Source of the DNA: Planctomycetota bacterium
GTDB lineage: Bacteria; Planctomycetota; UBA1135; UBA2386
DNA length: 64,000 nucleotides
Reading direction: 5' to 3'
Assembly: GCA_016716265.1 (NCBI GenBank)
Contig: JADJWQ010000001.1
Span: 372,001-436,000, forward strand
Shown here: positions 49,048 through 57,091 of the stretch, piece by piece
Layout of the letters: every line of letters starts with the position of its first letter
How positions within the stretch are numbered: position 1 is the first letter of the stretch
Translations under genes and position numbers: made by a program
Notes under the pieces: generated by a model
Database searches by the model: none
The model's input: only the letters and a program-made list of their open reading frames with translations
Told to the model about the DNA's origin: nothing

Positions 49048-50901
49048 TCAGCGAATGATCGTGACGATGCGGATGCAGCCGAACTGGTCACCCATCCGCA
49101 GCGGCTGGGAGCACGAGGTGTGGAAGCGCACCTCCTGCAGGCTGGCGCCCTGGGGGTCCATGACGTGAACGTAGGTATCGCTGCGCAGGTCGCTGCCGTT
49201 GCCGTCGATGTCGAACTCCTGATCGATGCTCACGGCGCCCCGGAAGTAGACGCGCGCAGTGGGATCGGCCGGATCGACCTTGTCCGTCACCAGCATCATG
49301 ACCATCGGCGCGCCGTTGAGCGTGCCGGAGCAGCTGTATTTGCTCGGGTCCTGGCTGTTGCTGGTCGCGCTGCAGTCACCACCGGTGTAGGCGACGCGCA
49401 GGACCTCGGGGCGACCGAAGGTGTCGCAGAGGTTCGGGTTGCCGCCCGAGCCGCCACCACACTGGTTCTTCGGGATGTAGCCCTCGAGGCGGACCGCGCC
49501 GTAGCGATCGCCGAGGATCAACGGCTGCGAGCAGGAGGTGTGGAACTTGATCGACTGCAGGACGTGGTTGCTCGCGTCCAGGATGTGGACGTAGCTGTCG
49601 CTCGACAGCTCCGTCGCGCCGGCATTCCTGGCGAGCAGCTCGAACTGGTCGCCGAGATTCACGATGCCGTCGAACCACACGCGCACGCCGGTCCGGAACG
49701 GGTCCTGATTGTCGGTCGCGAGGATGCGAACGGTCGCGCTCGTTCCGGCGCTGCCCGTGCAGCTCCACTTGCCCGAGTCCTGCAGCGTCGACGTGCGCGA
49801 GCAGTCGCCGCCGAGGTAGCGCATGGTCAGGCTGCACGGCCGGTCGCCGCAGACCGACGGCTTGCAGAGCGCGCCACCGTAGCGGCTCGCGCCGCGCAGC
49901 ACCGTGAAGTCGCCGAACACGCTGCCCGGACCGATCGGCTGTGAGCACGACGTGTGGATCTGGAGCGGCGCCCCGCCGTTCACCGCGATGCGGATGTCGT
50001 TCGTCATCGTGCCGTCGCTCTTCAGGCCGATGAACGAGAAGCTCTGGCCCGGGTCGACGACACCCTGGAACAGCAAGCGGCCGTCACGGTCGACGACGAC
50101 GATGCTCGCGTGCGGCGCCGAACCGTTGTAGAGGAGCGTCAGGGCCGTGACCTTGCCGTCGCAAGGGTTGCAGTCGATGACGCAGAAGTCCGCGTCGAGG
50201 AACGTCTGCCCGGACTGGAGTCCGACCATGACGCTCACCGGGCAATTCGTCCCGGGCGCCTTGTTCGAGGGCAGGGAGACCGGATCGACCGTCACGCGGC
50301 AGTCGCCCGGATACACCGGATCGAACAGGTACTTGCCGTTCGAGTCGGTCGTCGTCTCGGCGGTGACGTTCGGGTCGCAGTCGAGTAGTACGCGAGCGTC
50401 GGGGATGCCGGGCTCGTTGGGATCCCGAATGCCGTCGTCATTGAGATCGCACCAGACGTCGTCGCCGATGGCGCCCGGGATGCACACCTCGATGTAGCCG
50501 TAGTCACCGGTCTCCGCGAAAGCCGGCTGCCCGGCCGGGTAGGCCAGCGACTGGTAGTAGAGGCGGAGCCCCGCGAGCGCGGGATCGTTCGGGATCGTCA
50601 ACGGGGCGCAGTCGGGGCCGCCGTTCGGACCGATGATCGACTTGGCGTAGAGGAACGTGTTGGGGCTGACGTTCAGCGTCAGGCCGAAGATGGTGAACGG
50701 GCCCGGATCGAAGTCGACGAAGAGGCAGACATCGCAGCCGGGGGAGGCGTCCCAGCAGAACTGGAACGTGTCACCGATGCAGGTGCGGCCGCGAATCTCG
50801 ACGGACGGCCGACAGCCCTGGGCCTCGAGCTGCGAAGCGGTGGCGAACAGCGCCACGACTCCGCCCAGCAGCGAAGTCTTCAGGAGAGAGGGAGTGCGCA
50901 T
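49048..50901 (-). CDS. secreted protein with an SdrD-B-like domain and three Cys-rich repeats
   Basis: The protein has 617 residues from the ATG at 50899-50901. The signal peptide is LGGVVALFATASQLEAQ. The next 130 residues are Cys-rich (CRPSVEIRGRTCIGDTFQFCWD). An SdrD-B-type calcium-binding fold follows (IGDDVWCDLNDDGIRDPNEPG, then DSNGKYLFDPVYPGDCRVTV). Residues 260-617 contain three copies of a module with CDGKVTALTLLYNG / CSLTMRYLGGDCSRTS / VLRVAYTGGDCSATS openings and (I/V)(R/K)FHTSCSQP(L/I) endings; I believe these match the DUF7467 type. The even number of cysteines suggests disulfide bonds and an extracellular place. No enzyme motif. It is divergent from the esterase gene. Confidence 0.82.
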   Translation of the reverse strand: MRTPSLLKTSLLGGVVALFATASQLEAQGCRPSVEIRGRTCIGDTFQFCWDASPGCDVCLFVDFDPGPFTIFGLTLNVSPNTFLYAKSIIGPNGGPDCAPLTIPNDPALAGLRLYYQSLAYPAGQPAFAETGDYGYIEVCIPGAIGDDVWCDLNDDGIRDPNEPGIPDARVLLDCDPNVTAETTTDSNGKYLFDPVYPGDCRVTVDPVSLPSNKAPGTNCPVSVMVGLQSGQTFLDADFCVIDCNPCDGKVTALTLLYNGSAPHASIVVVDRDGRLLFQGVVDPGQSFSFIGLKSDGTMTNDIRIAVNGGAPLQIHTSCSQPIGPGSVFGDFTVLRGASRYGGALCKPSVCGDRPCSLTMRYLGGDCSRTSTLQDSGKWSCTGSAGTSATVRILATDNQDPFRTGVRVWFDGIVNLGDQFELLARNAGATELSSDSYVHILDASNHVLQSIKFHTSCSQPLILGDRYGAVRLEGYIPKNQCGGGSGGNPNLCDTFGRPEVLRVAYTGGDCSATSNSQDPSKYSCSGTLNGAPMVMMLVTDKVDPADPTARVYFRGAVSIDQEFDIDGNGSDLRSDTYVHVMDPQGASLQEVRFHTSCSQPLRMGDQFGCIRIVTIIR

Positions 50902-51853
50902 GATCTGGCGATGGGTGAGATGAGACGAGGCCGACGCGGCAACGAGACGAGGCCGTGTCGGCAGCGGACTCGCGGAGTCTAGCACCTGACCGGCTGGCGG
51001 CCATGCCCACCGAACGGCCGCCAATATCCGGGCGAGTTACGGCCCGCCGAGCAGTTCGATTCGGTCGTTCATCATTCGCTGCTCTCGACTGTCTCACGCC
51101 AGACCGAACAGAGCGCCGACTCAATGCTCGCGCTCCACTCGACCAGACGTAAGCATCCACCTGCGACCACGTGGACCGGGACGGACCGCGTTTCGCGACG
51201 ATCGTCGTGGAACGGGGCCGTGGACCCGCGGGAACCCGGCCCCGACGGCGACCATCGATGCCGAGCCGATACCGAACCGACGAGCGCGCAGAGGCCTGCT
51301 CGGCGCATCCTCGTCGATCGCCTCTCGACGCGACACGGGTCGCGTGGACCCGGTGTCGCATGGAGGCGTCATTGTGAAGACAATGAGACGCCGTCCGGAG
51401 GTGCTATGCGACAGCGCTTCGCAACAGCAGCGTAGAGTCGTAGCAGCGAGCTCGGAACAGGGACGTCGGACTCGCGATCTCCGGACCGGCTAGCGACGAA
51501 TACTGCCAATGGACCTCGATGGATCGGGCGCCTCGCCGGATGCCTGCGCGATTCGACCATCGCGTGCCGTCCGCGCAGAGCTCGAGGGACAACGGTCGCC
51601 GCCCGGGATCGCCACCGACGGTGCGACGCCGAGCGCGCAGCCCACCCAGCGCGATGGCTCCGCATCGCTGTCGGCTCGGACGGCGGAGCGACAGCCCGCG
51701 CGCCGGATCTCCATGCTCTCCGCCGGATCGCACCCCGCAAGCGCACGCGCGACCGGCACGCACACCGATCGGGGGCACGGATCGGTCGCTCGATCCGTCG
51801 GGAACAACGATATGCTGCGCGGGCACCGATCCACTGCACGAACGAGCCAGACC
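50902..51853. other. 952-base divergent intergenic region
   Basis: This is the longest gene-free stretch of the window, lying between two divergent secreted-protein genes. Open frames here are short and translate to Arg/Ser/Asp-rich sequence with no family resemblance. GC content appears slightly lower than in the neighbouring genes. The one clear structure is a hairpin at 51365-51392. No tRNA, IS element or conserved RNA is recognised. It may hold long promoter regions or a decayed gene. Confidence 0.45.
51365..51392. other. hairpin in the divergent intergenic region
   Basis: GGCGTC-ATTGT (51365-51375) pairs with ACAAT-GA-GACGCC (51380-51392), giving an 11-base stem with a 2-base bulge and a GAAG tetraloop-like turn. 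It lacks a T-run, so terminator activity is unsupported. It could fold in RNA or bind a protein. Confidence 0.45.
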
Positions 51854-52948
51854 ATGCGCATCGCTCTTCGCACCGTCTTCCTCGGCGCAGCCATCCTGTG
51901 CGCCGTGGCCCCGACCCAGCAGGCGCCCTCCGTCACCGCGGAGCAGACCACGGCCACGGCGGAAGCCCGGCCCGTCAAGGTGTTCATCCTGCTCGGCCAG
52001 TCCAACATGGTCGGCTTCGGGCGGGTGGGGCCGGCCGACGTCGAGGGCAGTCTCGCGTGGTACTGCGAGCAGGAGGGCAAGTATCCGGAACTCCGCCGCG
52101 ACGACGGCTCCTGGGTGGTGCGCGACGACGTGTGGTGCGTGAAGACCACCGTCGGTCAGCGGCAGGGCTGGCTCGAGCCGGGCTTCGGAGCGCGGCCGCA
52201 GTTCTTCGGGCCGGAGCTCGGCTTCGGCGAGGTGCTGGGCGACCTGCTCGACGAGCCGGTGCTGATCATCAAGGCATCGCAGGGCAATCGCAGCCTCGGC
52301 TGGGACATCCTGCCGCCCGGCTCGGAGCGGTTCGAGTTCCAGGGCCGGACCTACGCGGGGTACCGCGACACGCCGGACTCGTGGGTCGAGGGTGAGGAGA
52401 AGAAGGCCGTCGACTGGTATGCGGGCAAGCAGTACGACGACTTCGTCCGGGACATCCACGAGGTGCTGAACGACCTGCGGCGGTTCTACCCCGACTACGC
52501 CGGGCAGGGCTACGAGATCGCCGGCTTCGCCTGGTGGCAGGGTCACAAGGACCAGAACGCTGCGCACGCCAGCCGCTACGAGCAGAACCTGGTCCGCCTG
52601 ATCCAGTGCCTGCGCGAGGAGTTCGAGGCGCCGAATGCGCCCTTCGCGATCGCGACGATCGCGTTCGGGGGCATGGGACTGAAGGGGCACGGCCTGACCG
52701 TCCTCGAGGCCCAGCTCGCCGTCAGCGGCGAGACCGGCAAGTACCCCGAGTTCGAGGGCAACGTGAAGACGGTCGATGCGCGGCCGTTCTGGCACGCCCG
52801 TGAGGGGTCGCCGAGCAACCAGGACTACCACTACTTCCACAACGCCGAGACCTACCTGGAGGTCGGCCGCGCGTTGGGTCGGGCAATGGCGGAGATGCTG
52901 CCGCAGCGGGCCCGCGGTTCGCAGTCGGGTCGCCGCGTGCGCCGGTAG
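51854..52948 (+). CDS. secreted SGNH-type esterase (sialate O-acetylesterase-like)
   Basis: The protein has 364 residues from the ATG at 51854; in-frame sequence upstream is low complexity. A signal peptide (TVFLGAAILCAVAP) is followed by the SASA/DUF303-type esterase domain. VFILLGQSNMVGFGR contains the catalytic Ser50. GFAWWQGHKDQN supplies oxyanion-hole residues. DYHYFHNAETYLEVG near the C-terminus contains the catalytic histidine. Members remove O-acetyl groups from sialic acid or plant and algal glycans. The extended middle part (YAGYRDTPDSWVEGEEKKAVDWY) is common in planctomycete versions. It fits the fucosidase-sulfatase theme of the region. Export is likely. Confidence 0.87.
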   Translation: MRIALRTVFLGAAILCAVAPTQQAPSVTAEQTTATAEARPVKVFILLGQSNMVGFGRVGPADVEGSLAWYCEQEGKYPELRRDDGSWVVRDDVWCVKTTVGQRQGWLEPGFGARPQFFGPELGFGEVLGDLLDEPVLIIKASQGNRSLGWDILPPGSERFEFQGRTYAGYRDTPDSWVEGEEKKAVDWYAGKQYDDFVRDIHEVLNDLRRFYPDYAGQGYEIAGFAWWQGHKDQNAAHASRYEQNLVRLIQCLREEFEAPNAPFAIATIAFGGMGLKGHGLTVLEAQLAVSGETGKYPEFEGNVKTVDARPFWHAREGSPSNQDYHYFHNAETYLEVGRALGRAMAEMLPQRARGSQSGRRVRR

Positions 52949-53149
52949 CGCCCACAGCCGCGGTGGCCCGGGTGCGCGAGCCGCCGGGATCAGGACGCCT
53001 GACGCGCGTCCGGACCGGCCGGCCGTCGCGCCGCGCGGCACACTGATCCCGGACCGCCGGCCGACTATGATCCGCGGTTCGTGCCGGCCACGGCGGCCAC
53101 GGGCACGGCTATCCGGACTCCACGCGGGCGATCAGCCCGCAACCACGCG

Positions 53150-53866
53150 ATGGGCAGGGCCTACCAGAACCGCAAGGAATCGATCGCCAAGACGTCCGAC
53201 GCCAAGGCGAAGCTGTACAGCAAGTTCGGTCGCGAGATCTACGTCGTCGCGAAGACCGGCACCCCCGATCCGGTGACCAACGCGATGCTCAAGGCCGTGA
53301 TCGACCGCGCGAAGCGCGAGCAGGTGCCGACGCACGTGATCGACCGCGCGATCGACAAGGCCAGGGGCGGCGGCGGCGAGGACTACGCACCGGCACGCTA
53401 CGAAGGCTACGGGCCGGGCGGGTGCGGCGTCATCGTCCAGTGCCTGACCGACAACCCGACGCGGACCTTCAGCGAGGTCCGCAACTGCTTCACCAAGACG
53501 AAGTCGAATCTGGGCACCGCGGGCTCGGTCAGCCACATGTTCGACCACTGCGCGATCCTGTCGTTCCGCGGCGACGATGCGGACCGCGTGCTCGAGGCGC
53601 TGCTCGGCCACGACGTCGACGTCACCGACGTCGAGCAGGAGGACGGCATGATCACCGTCTTCACGCCCGACACCGAGTACGGCAAGGCCAAGAAGGCGCT
53701 GGCCGAGGCGTTCGGCGAGCTCGACTACGAGGTCGACGAGATCCAGTACGTGCCGCAGAGCACGACCCCGCTGAGCCCCGAGGACGCGGCGACCTTCCAG
53801 AAGCTGCTCGCGATGCTCGACAACGTGGACGACGTGCAGAACGTCTTCCACAATGTCGACCTCTGA
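53150..53866 (+). CDS. yebC: YebC/PmpR-family protein
   Basis: The protein has 238 residues, the usual size, from the ATG at 53150 (an upstream in-frame ATG at 53081 adds unrelated sequence). The N-terminus MGRAYQNRKESIAKTSDAKAKLYSKFGREI is a recognisable variant of the family's opening. Later conserved parts are AKREQVPTHVIDRAIDKARG, YEGYGPGGCGVIVQCLTDNPTRT, LGTAGSVSHMFD and the C-terminal FQKLLAMLDNVDDVQNVFHN. YebC proteins were first described as DNA-binding regulators and have more recently been linked to translation of proline stretches. A 14-base tandem repeat begins inside its last codons. Confidence 0.95.
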   Translation: MGRAYQNRKESIAKTSDAKAKLYSKFGREIYVVAKTGTPDPVTNAMLKAVIDRAKREQVPTHVIDRAIDKARGGGGEDYAPARYEGYGPGGCGVIVQCLTDNPTRTFSEVRNCFTKTKSNLGTAGSVSHMFDHCAILSFRGDDADRVLEALLGHDVDVTDVEQEDGMITVFTPDTEYGKAKKALAEAFGELDYEVDEIQYVPQSTTPLSPEDAATFQKLLAMLDNVDDVQNVFHNVDL

Positions 53867-53939
53867 GTGTCGACCTCTGAGTGTTGACCTCTGAGTGTCG
53901 ACCTCCGGGTGTCGACCTCCGAGTGCCGATCTCTGGGAG
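53856..53939 (+). repeat. six-unit 14-base tandem repeat across the yebC stop codon
   Basis: The unit TCGACCTCTGAGTG occurs at 53856, 53870 (identical), 53884 (one change), 53898 and 53912 (one or two changes), and a degraded sixth copy begins at 53926. The first copy contains the last yebC codons and the TGA, so each exact copy carries a TGA. It fills most of the gap to the convergent gene at 54000. Confidence 0.9.
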
Positions 53940-53999
53940 CAGGGCTCGGTATGCCGGGCCGCGGCGTGCGCGGGCCGCTCGACGCCCGGGCCCGCCCGC

Positions 54000-55112
54000 T
54001 CACATGACGAGCTGGAACGCGACGACGTTGGACGCGGTCAGCCCGAGCGGCCCGCACGGATCGGCCGAGACGAACTGCGTGGCGACCGGCAGACCGACCG
54101 GCATCGCGGCCGGCACGGACAGCCCCATGCGAGCCGTGCCGAGCGCGTCGACCGGCACCGAGTAGCCGCCGACCAGCGACCCGATGTCCAGCCAGATCGC
54201 GATGCCGGCGATCGGCAGCGGCGCGACCGACGGTCCGGCCGAGATGGCGCAGATCGTCGGAGCACCGACCGCACCTCGGTGCGCGACGACCGCAAAGCCG
54301 GCATTGCCGACCTGCGGCAACGCCGTCGGCGCCGCCTGGATCGCGCCGAAGCAGCCCGGCGTGCTCGCGCCCGCGGCGATGCCCGGGAAGACGTGGCTCG
54401 TCAGCGTCGGGGAGACGCCGGTGAACTGAACTGCACCGCTCATAGTCGCATTGCGACCGGCCGAGGTGTCCAGCAGGTGGCCATTGAAGTTCCAGGTCGA
54501 CACGCCGCCGGGCACCGACAGCAGCTCCTGGTTCATCGTCGCCTGGATCTCGGCCGCGGTGCGCGCGTATGGCCACAGCCGCACCTCGTCGATCTCGCCG
54601 TTCCACACCTCGATCGGGGTCGCGACATCCGAGCCCTTGCCGATCCGCAGCACGTCGCCGAGGTCGGCCAGCGCGCCGGAACCGACGCGCGACGCCATCT
54701 CGGTGCCATTGACGAACAGCCGCGCGGTCTGGCCGTCCCAGGTCCCGGCGAGGTGCGTCCAGTTGAGCAGCTGACCGGGCGTGAACGTCCAGTCGACCGT
54801 CAGGGTCGAGTTGGCGTGCACGAGCCAGCGGACCACGGTCCGGTTGATGTTGTCGGCATTGATCCGCAGGAAGAACGACTCCTGGCCGGCATTGCGGTTC
54901 TGCCGGACGACGGTCGGGTAGCGCCAGCCCGAGCCGAGCGTCGACTCGTCGTAGGTCACCCAGGCCTCGACGGTGATGCCGCTCTGCGGCACGACCGCGG
55001 GCGAGTAGGGCACCTCGACGTAGCCGTCGACGGCGTTGCTGAACGACAGCGCCGCATTCTGGGCGGGCAGGGCGGCGGCGAGAGCGAGGAAGGAGAGGAG
55101 CGAGGAGCGCAT
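54000..55112 (-). CDS. secreted LamG/concanavalin-like protein
   Basis: The protein has 370 residues from the ATG at 55110-55112. The signal peptide is LLSFLALAAALPAQ. Residues 20-210 form a LamG-type jelly roll: ALSFSNAVDGYVEVPYSPAVVPQSGITVEAWVTY at the start, LLNWTHLAGTWDGQTARLFVNG in the middle, and GEIDEVRLWPYARTAAEIQATM at the end, all diagnostic. The C-terminal 150 residues contain the GCFGAIQAAPTALPQVGNAGF region, a diverged version of the module found in other secreted proteins here. It likely binds glycans or proteins outside the cell. It converges on yebC. Confidence 0.87.
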   Translation of the reverse strand: MRSSLLSFLALAAALPAQNAALSFSNAVDGYVEVPYSPAVVPQSGITVEAWVTYDESTLGSGWRYPTVVRQNRNAGQESFFLRINADNINRTVVRWLVHANSTLTVDWTFTPGQLLNWTHLAGTWDGQTARLFVNGTEMASRVGSGALADLGDVLRIGKGSDVATPIEVWNGEIDEVRLWPYARTAAEIQATMNQELLSVPGGVSTWNFNGHLLDTSAGRNATMSGAVQFTGVSPTLTSHVFPGIAAGASTPGCFGAIQAAPTALPQVGNAGFAVVAHRGAVGAPTICAISAGPSVAPLPIAGIAIWLDIGSLVGGYSVPVDALGTARMGLSVPAAMPVGLPVATQFVSADPCGPLGLTASNVVAFQLVM

Positions 55113-55395
55113 GGTGCTGTGGGGGAGAACGACGCCCGACACCTCGTCGGCGCGCGGCCCACCATCCTACGAAGTCCCGCCGGCCGCGGCCGGGTGCAGT
55201 CCGGGGACCGACCGGTGCCCCACCTACGGGTCTTCGCGGCGATCCTCCGCGACCCGCGGGCGCCCGCCCCGCGATCACCCCGTACGCGAACCCGCCATCG
55301 CAGCGCGGCGAGGTCGGGAGCGCTGATTTTCGCGACGCTGCTCGACCGATGCGTGCAGAGGGGAATCGGGGATTCCCCGGGAGAACGCGAGCGCC

Positions 55396-55827
55396 ATGGA
55401 AGCCCACGATCGGTCGTGCCCGGAGTTCGAGGAGATCGCGCAGGCCGTGCTGCGGATGGAGCCGCTCGACGAGGACCAGCTCGAGCGGCTCGCTCGCCGG
55501 GCCCGGCACGGCGACACCGACGCGCGCCGGCGGGTCGTCGAGGCCACGCTGCACCGTGTCGTCGCCCGGGTCCGCCGCCACGCCGAGGTCGGCGCCGACC
55601 TGATGGAGCTGTTCGAGGTCGGCGCCGCCGAGCTGGGCGAGGCCCCGCAGCGCTGGCGCCCGCGCTTCGAGCCGTTCGTCGAGCGCGTCGACCGCTGCCT
55701 GCGCGATGCGATGCAGCCGCTGCTCGACGAGGCGACCGCGCGTGCGCTGCGCGAGGCGGCGGCTCGGATCCACGGCCACGCACCGACGCCGCACGGCGCG
55801 GCGCAGCCCTCGTCCGCAGGCCGGTGA
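55396..55827 (+). CDS. sigma-70 region 2-like small protein
   Basis: The protein has 143 residues with no signal peptide. Residues 35-100 (RRARHGDTDARRRVVEATL, VVARVRRHAEVG, LMELFEVGAAELGEAPQRW) follow the order of sigma-70 regions 1.2 and 2.1-2.2, where normal factors read GDxxARxxLIExNLRLV...GLxxxDLIQEGNxGL. The DNA-melting region 2.3-2.4 aromatic residues and region 4 are missing. It could be a degenerate sigma factor, a core-RNA-polymerase-binding decoy, or unrelated. It starts 107 bases before the SbcD-like gene on the same strand. No regulatory evidence. Confidence 0.62.
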   Translation: MEAHDRSCPEFEEIAQAVLRMEPLDEDQLERLARRARHGDTDARRRVVEATLHRVVARVRRHAEVGADLMELFEVGAAELGEAPQRWRPRFEPFVERVDRCLRDAMQPLLDEATARALREAAARIHGHAPTPHGAAQPSSAGR

Positions 55828-55933
55828 CGGCGCGGCGTTCCGGCTGTCGAACCGGAGCCTTGGATCCGCGACGATGCGCGGGTCCTGGGGACCGCGCCGC
55901 TGAGCGGCCCGCCGGGGATCCCGCGATCGTTCC

Positions 55934-57091
55934 ATGGGCTTCCGCTTCCTCCACAGCTCCGACTGGCAGCTCGGCATGCGCCGTCACTTCCTCGACGACG
56001 ACGCGCAGGCCCGCTTCACGCAGGCGCGGATCGACGTCATCCGCACGCTCGCGCGCGTGGTCCGCGAGCGCGAGGCAGCCTTCGTGGTCGTCGCCGGCGA
56101 CGTGTTCGAACACAACCAGGTCGGCGACCGCACCGTCGACCGGGCACTCGGAGCGCTCGCCGAGATCCCGGTGCCGGTGTTCCTGCTGCCCGGCAACCAC
56201 GATCCGCTGGAGCCCGGCTGCCTGTACCGCCGGCCGGCGTTCGCGGCGGCGTGCCCCCCCCACGTCGTCGTGCTCGACGACGCCCTCCCGCGCAGCGTGC
56301 CCGGCTGCCCCACCGCCGAGGTCGTCGGCGCCCCGTGGCTCGGCAAGCACCCGCGCGAGGACCTCGTCGCCGCGGCGCTCGCCGGCCTGCCCGCGCCCGC
56401 GGCGGGCGTGCGCCGCATCGTCGTCGGCCACGGCGCCGTCGACGTGCTGCAGCCCGACCGCGAAGCCGAGGCGACGATCGCGCTCGCGCCGCTCGAGGCC
56501 GCGCTCGCGGCCGGCACCGTCCACTACGTCGCGCTCGGCGACCGCCACTCCGCGACCGCCGTCGACGCGCGCGGCGCGGTGCGTTACTGCGGCGCGCCGG
56601 AGCCGACCGACTTCGACGAGCAGCGCCCCGGCCGCGTGCTCGTCGTCGACCCCTGCAGCGCGGTTCCGCAAGTCGACGAGGTGACGGTCGGCACGTGGCG
56701 GTTCGTCGACCACCGCGCCGAACTCGAGCAGCCCGGCGACGTCGATGCGCTGCTCGCCGAGCTCACCGGGCTGCCCGACAAGGAGCGCACGATCGTACGA
56801 CTCGCGCTGGTCGGCTCGCTGCGCATCGACGACCTCGCGCGCCTGGATACCGAGCTCGACCGGCTCGCCGGCGCGTTCGCCAGCCTGCGCCGCTGGGCGC
56901 GGCACGACGACCTGCGCCCGCGTCCCGACGCGCTCGACGAACGAGTGCTCGCGCTGAGCGGCTACGCGAAGACCGCCTGGGACGAGCTGTGCGCAGCGGC
57001 CCGGGACGAGGCCGACGGCCCGGACGCGATCGCGGCGCGCGACGCGCTCGTGCTGCTGCACCGCTTCGCCGCGCGCGGAGGTGACGCGTGA
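55934..57091 (+). CDS. SbcD/Mre11-type DNA repair exonuclease
   Basis: The protein has 385 residues. The calcineurin-like phosphoesterase motifs are in order: LHSSDWQLG (motif I), VVAGDVFEHNQ (II), LLPGNHDPLE (III), VGHGAV (IV) and ALGDRHSA (V). These bind two metal ions in SbcD/Mre11 nucleases. The C-terminal 130 residues have charged helices that may be the capping or ATPase-contact domain. The GTG of the downstream ATPase overlaps its stop (GTGA, 57088-57091), which fits the obligatory pairing of nuclease and ATPase in SbcCD/Mre11-Rad50. The pair resembles YhaO/YhaN in size. The role is processing of DNA ends or hairpins. Confidence 0.88.
   Translation: MGFRFLHSSDWQLGMRRHFLDDDAQARFTQARIDVIRTLARVVREREAAFVVVAGDVFEHNQVGDRTVDRALGALAEIPVPVFLLPGNHDPLEPGCLYRRPAFAAACPPHVVVLDDALPRSVPGCPTAEVVGAPWLGKHPREDLVAAALAGLPAPAAGVRRIVVGHGAVDVLQPDREAEATIALAPLEAALAAGTVHYVALGDRHSATAVDARGAVRYCGAPEPTDFDEQRPGRVLVVDPCSAVPQVDEVTVGTWRFVDHRAELEQPGDVDALLAELTGLPDKERTIVRLALVGSLRIDDLARLDTELDRLAGAFASLRRWARHDDLRPRPDALDERVLALSGYAKTAWDELCAAARDEADGPDAIAARDALVLLHRFAARGGDA

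Noticed and set aside
50955..51839. Short frames in the 952-base intergenic region
   Set aside because: All are low complexity and mutually overlapping, with no start context, family resemblance or coupling to neighbours.
53725..55977. Minus-strand frame running through the 14-base repeat and LamG gene
   Set aside because: It translates the repeat as a regular VDTRRSTL-like peptide only because the repeat lacks stops in that direction; the LamG gene lies in another frame.
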